Of a stretch of DNA of 49,130 nt, positions 46,540 through 49,130 are shown piece after piece. The translations under genes and the position numbers were made by a program. The first letter of the stretch is position 1, and every line of letters begins with the position of its first letter. Where the stretch lies: NCBI GenBank assembly GCA_919902125.1, contig CAKKQM010000075.1, forward strand, positions 1 through 49,130, read 5' to 3'. The notes below the pieces were generated by a model that did no database searches, was not told the origin of the DNA, and saw only the letters and a list, made by a program, of their open reading frames with translations. The stretch comes from Actinomycetes bacterium. Lineage in GTDB: Bacteria > Actinomycetota > Actinomycetes > Nanopelagicales > Nanopelagicaceae.

Positions 46540-48550
46540 TTGTTTTCTTCGATCTCCGTACTTTCTTCACGGGCGCTTCTTCCGTCTTATCGTCTCCATT
46601 GCGATTTGCCGGGCGCGTTGGAATGGGGGGAAGTGATGACGGCTTGCGCGTTGGCGAACCAGTCCAAGCCGGACGCGCAGGATAAGGTTTTACCTTTTCA
46701 AAGATCTGGGCAATCTCTTCTTTGTTTAAGGTTTCCGTCTCCAATAATTGTAAGACCATTTCATCGAGAATCACACGATTATCAGCCAAGATATCAAAGG
46801 CTTCCTGATGGGCATTTTCAATCAGAGTGCGAATCTCTTGGTCTACAACAGCTGCAATACTTTCCGAGAAATCGCGAGTGTGGCCATAGTCGCGACCCAT
46901 AAATGGTTCAGTAGCATCGGTACCTAACTTGATTGCACCAATTGCTTCGGTCATGCCATATTGCGTAACCATGGCGCGTGCCAAGGCAGTTGCTTTTTCG
47001 ATGTCGTTGCTAGCGCCAGTTGATGGATCATGGAAGATCAATTCCTCGGCGGCACGGCCGCCAAGTGCGTAAGAGAGTTGATCGAGTAATTGATTGCGGG
47101 TGGTTGAGTACTTGTCTTCATCTGGCAAGACCATTGTGTAACCAAGTGTCCGACCACGTGGCATGATCGTAATTTTATGAACAGGATCGGTGTGCGGCAA
47201 TGCGTGCGCAACAAGAGCGTGACCTGCTTCGTGATACGCGGTAACGCGACGCTCTTCCTCGCTCATTAAACGACTCTTGCGTTGAGGTCCTGCCATGACA
47301 CGATCAATTGCTTCATCAAGGGAGGAATTAGTAATAACTTTCTTATTTTCACGCGCTGTTAGAAGCGCCGCTTCATTAAGAACGTTTGCTAAATCAGCGC
47401 CAGTAAAACCAGGAGTGCGACGAGCATATGCCAAGAGTTCAACATCTTTGCTGATCGGTTTTCCTTTGGCATGCACTTTAAGAATAGCCTCACGCCCCTT
47501 AAGATCAGGGCGCTCTACCGGAATCTGTCGATCGAAACGACCAGGACGCAATAAGGCTGGATCTAGAACATCAGGTCGGTTGGTGGCCGCAATTAAAATC
47601 ACTGAACTATTGCTTTCGAATCCATCCATCTCAACTAGTAATTGATTGAGCGTCTGTTCGCGTTCATCATGTCCACCACCCAGACCTGCACCACGTTGGC
47701 GACCAACAGCATCGATTTCGTCAACGAAGACAATTGCAGGAGCATTCTCTCTTGCTTGTTTGAAAAGATCACGAACTCGTGAAGCTCCAACACCTACAAA
47801 CATTTCTACGAAGTCAGAACCAGAGATTGAGTAGAAAGGGACGCTGGCTTCACCAGCAACCGCACGAGCAAGGAGGGTCTTGCCTGTTCCAGGAGGGCCG
47901 TACAAGAGAACGCCCTTGGGAATCTTTGCTCCGAGAGCCACATATTTAGGCGGGTTATCGAGGAAATCTTTGATTTCTCTCAACTCTTCAACCGCCTCTT
48001 CGGCGCCAGCAACATCAGCGAACGTAATCTTTGGGACATCGCTGTCTTGCAACTTTGCGCGCGAGCGACCGAATGAAAAAGCACGGGATCCACCCTGGGC
48101 TTGGCTCATCATAAAGAAGAAGAGGAAACCAATTATCAAAATTGGTGCAAAAGAGAAGAAGAGTGAGACCAAGAGCGATTGTGTTGCCACCTTTACAGAC
48201 CAGGAGTGTGGTGGTGGATTGCTTACAAGTGCATCAATCAGTGTTGGTTCCTGACCGGTGATATAGGAAGCCTCAACTTTGGTTGCCCCTTTTATCGTGG
48301 ATCCAGATTTAAGAATGGCTTGAATCTTCTGCTCTTTATCAATCAGAAGTACGGAGTCAACTTGGTTCTGGGAAATAGCAGCCAAGATCTCTGCTGTCTT
48401 TACCTGGGTGTACTGCTTACCAGCACTTGAGATCTGACCAAAAATCGTAACGCCGATAATTGCAGCAATAATCCAGAACAGCGGTCCGCGCAACAAACGC
48501 TGGAAACGTGTTTGCGTTTTCTTGCGAGGTTCTTTCTTTTTCTCTGCCAT
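46532..48550 (-). CDS. ftsH: ATP-dependent zinc metalloprotease FtsH
   Basis: [34 protein letters not shown]. Confidence 0.98.
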   Translation of the reverse strand: MAEKKKEPRKKTQTRFQRLLRGPLFWIIAAIIGVTIFGQISSAGKQYTQVKTAEILAAISQNQVDSVLLIDKEQKIQAILKSGSTIKGATKVEASYITGQEPTLIDALVSNPPPHSWSVKVATQSLLVSLFFSFAPILIIGFLFFFMMSQAQGGSRAFSFGRSRAKLQDSDVPKITFADVAGAEEAVEELREIKDFLDNPPKYVALGAKIPKGVLLYGPPGTGKTLLARAVAGEASVPFYSISGSDFVEMFVGVGASRVRDLFKQARENAPAIVFVDEIDAVGRQRGAGLGGGHDEREQTLNQLLVEMDGFESNSSVILIAATNRPDVLDPALLRPGRFDRQIPVERPDLKGREAILKVHAKGKPISKDVELLAYARRTPGFTGADLANVLNEAALLTARENKKVITNSSLDEAIDRVMAGPQRKSRLMSEEERRVTAYHEAGHALVAHALPHTDPVHKITIMPRGRTLGYTMVLPDEDKYSTTRNQLLDQLSYALGGRAAEELIFHDPSTGASNDIEKATALARAMVTQYGMTEAIGAIKLGTDATEPFMGRDYGHTRDFSESIAAVVDQEIRTLIENAHQEAFDILADNRVILDEMVLQLLETETLNKEEIAQIFEKVKPYPARPAWTGSPTRKPSSLPPIPTRPANRNGDDKTEEAPVKKVRRSKKTNE

Positions 48551-48570
48551 GGTTTAGAGGGTCTCTTCTC

Positions 48571-49122
48571 TCAAGAGTACATATGTTTGGCGAGGACGCC
48601 AACAAATGGGAGGTTGCGGTATTTCTCGTTATAGTCCAAACCATAACCAACTACGAAATCTGGTGGAATGTCGAACCCTACATACTTCACAGGGACATCC
48701 ACTTTGGCCGCATCGGATTTGCGCAAGATCGCAAGAATTTCAACGCTTTTTGCGCCCCGTGATTCAAGGTTCGATTTCAACCATGAAAGCGTCAGCCCAG
48801 AGTCGACGATATCTTCAACGATCAATACTTCGCGCCCTGTAATGTCACGATCTAGATCTTTAAGAATGCGAACAACACCGCTGGACTTGGTGCCAGAGCC
48901 ATAAGAAGAGACTGCCATCCAGTCCATCTCAACGTTACGTTGCAACGCCCGAGCTAGATCAGCCATCGCCATTACTGCGCCTTTAAGAACACCAACCAAT
49001 AAAAGATCGCGATCACGATAATCAGAATCAACGCGAGCCGCCAACTCTTTAATCTTTGCTTGTAGGTCTTCTTCGGTAACGATCACTCGTTCAATATCGT
49101 CGCCAACTGCTGATAGATTCAC
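48571..49122 (-). CDS. hpt: hypoxanthine phosphoribosyltransferase
   Basis: [40 protein letters not shown] start with GAGG upstream; next to ftsH. Confidence 0.95.
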   Translation of the reverse strand: MNLSAVGDDIERVIVTEEDLQAKIKELAARVDSDYRDRDLLLVGVLKGAVMAMADLARALQRNVEMDWMAVSSYGSGTKSSGVVRILKDLDRDITGREVLIVEDIVDSGLTLSWLKSNLESRGAKSVEILAILRKSDAAKVDVPVKYVGFDIPPDFVVGYGLDYNEKYRNLPFVGVLAKHMYS

Positions 49123-49130
49123 GATGCCTC

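Noticed and set aside
46532-49122. ftsH-hpt and folate gene run as a possible novel system
   Set aside because: Standard actinobacterial gene order; no unusual feature.
1-49130. tRNA/rRNA genes, CRISPR arrays, transposases, integrases, att-like direct repeats
   Set aside because: Looked for T-loop-like GGTTCGA contexts, regularly spaced repeats and transposase motifs; hits were inside conserved coding genes and none formed a credible element. A tRNAscan/Infernal run would be decisive.

Overview
The window is a moderate-GC actinobacterial chromosome segment. By gene order and protein style it resembles a small-genome freshwater actinobacterium, but that placement is an inference. Housekeeping blocks are syntenic with other Actinobacteria: menB/menE/menA; a ccsB-resB-ccdA-resA cytochrome c maturation cluster; a helicase-associated protein and XPB helicase; proC and a 33-aa bS22-like ribosomal protein absent from the ORF track; radA; clpC; lysS; and a coaX-nadC-nadB-panC-folK-folB-folP-folE-ftsH-hpt run. 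Between radA and clpC lies a ~14 kb accessory island that reads as a peptidoglycan amino-sugar recycling module. It contains a BadF-type sugar kinase, a sugar ABC importer without its ATPase, an RpiR/MurR-like regulator, a SxxK serine hydrolase, a GNAT, AnmK, a complete Opp/Dpp-type peptide importer in one operon with AnmK, and MurQ. The most notable non-coding observation is that the rpiR operon and the oppA operon carry the same promoter/operator layout. Both have a TTGAC(C/T)-N17-AAT(A/G)AT promoter followed, exactly 22 nt downstream of the -10, by the 15-bp element TGAAGG(A/T)TTTTTTCA. This is a candidate downstream (roadblock) operator for the RpiR protein that would join the two transport systems in one regulon. 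Both solute-binding-protein genes are also followed by strong intergenic hairpins before their permease genes. No tRNA, rRNA, CRISPR array or transposon was recognised.
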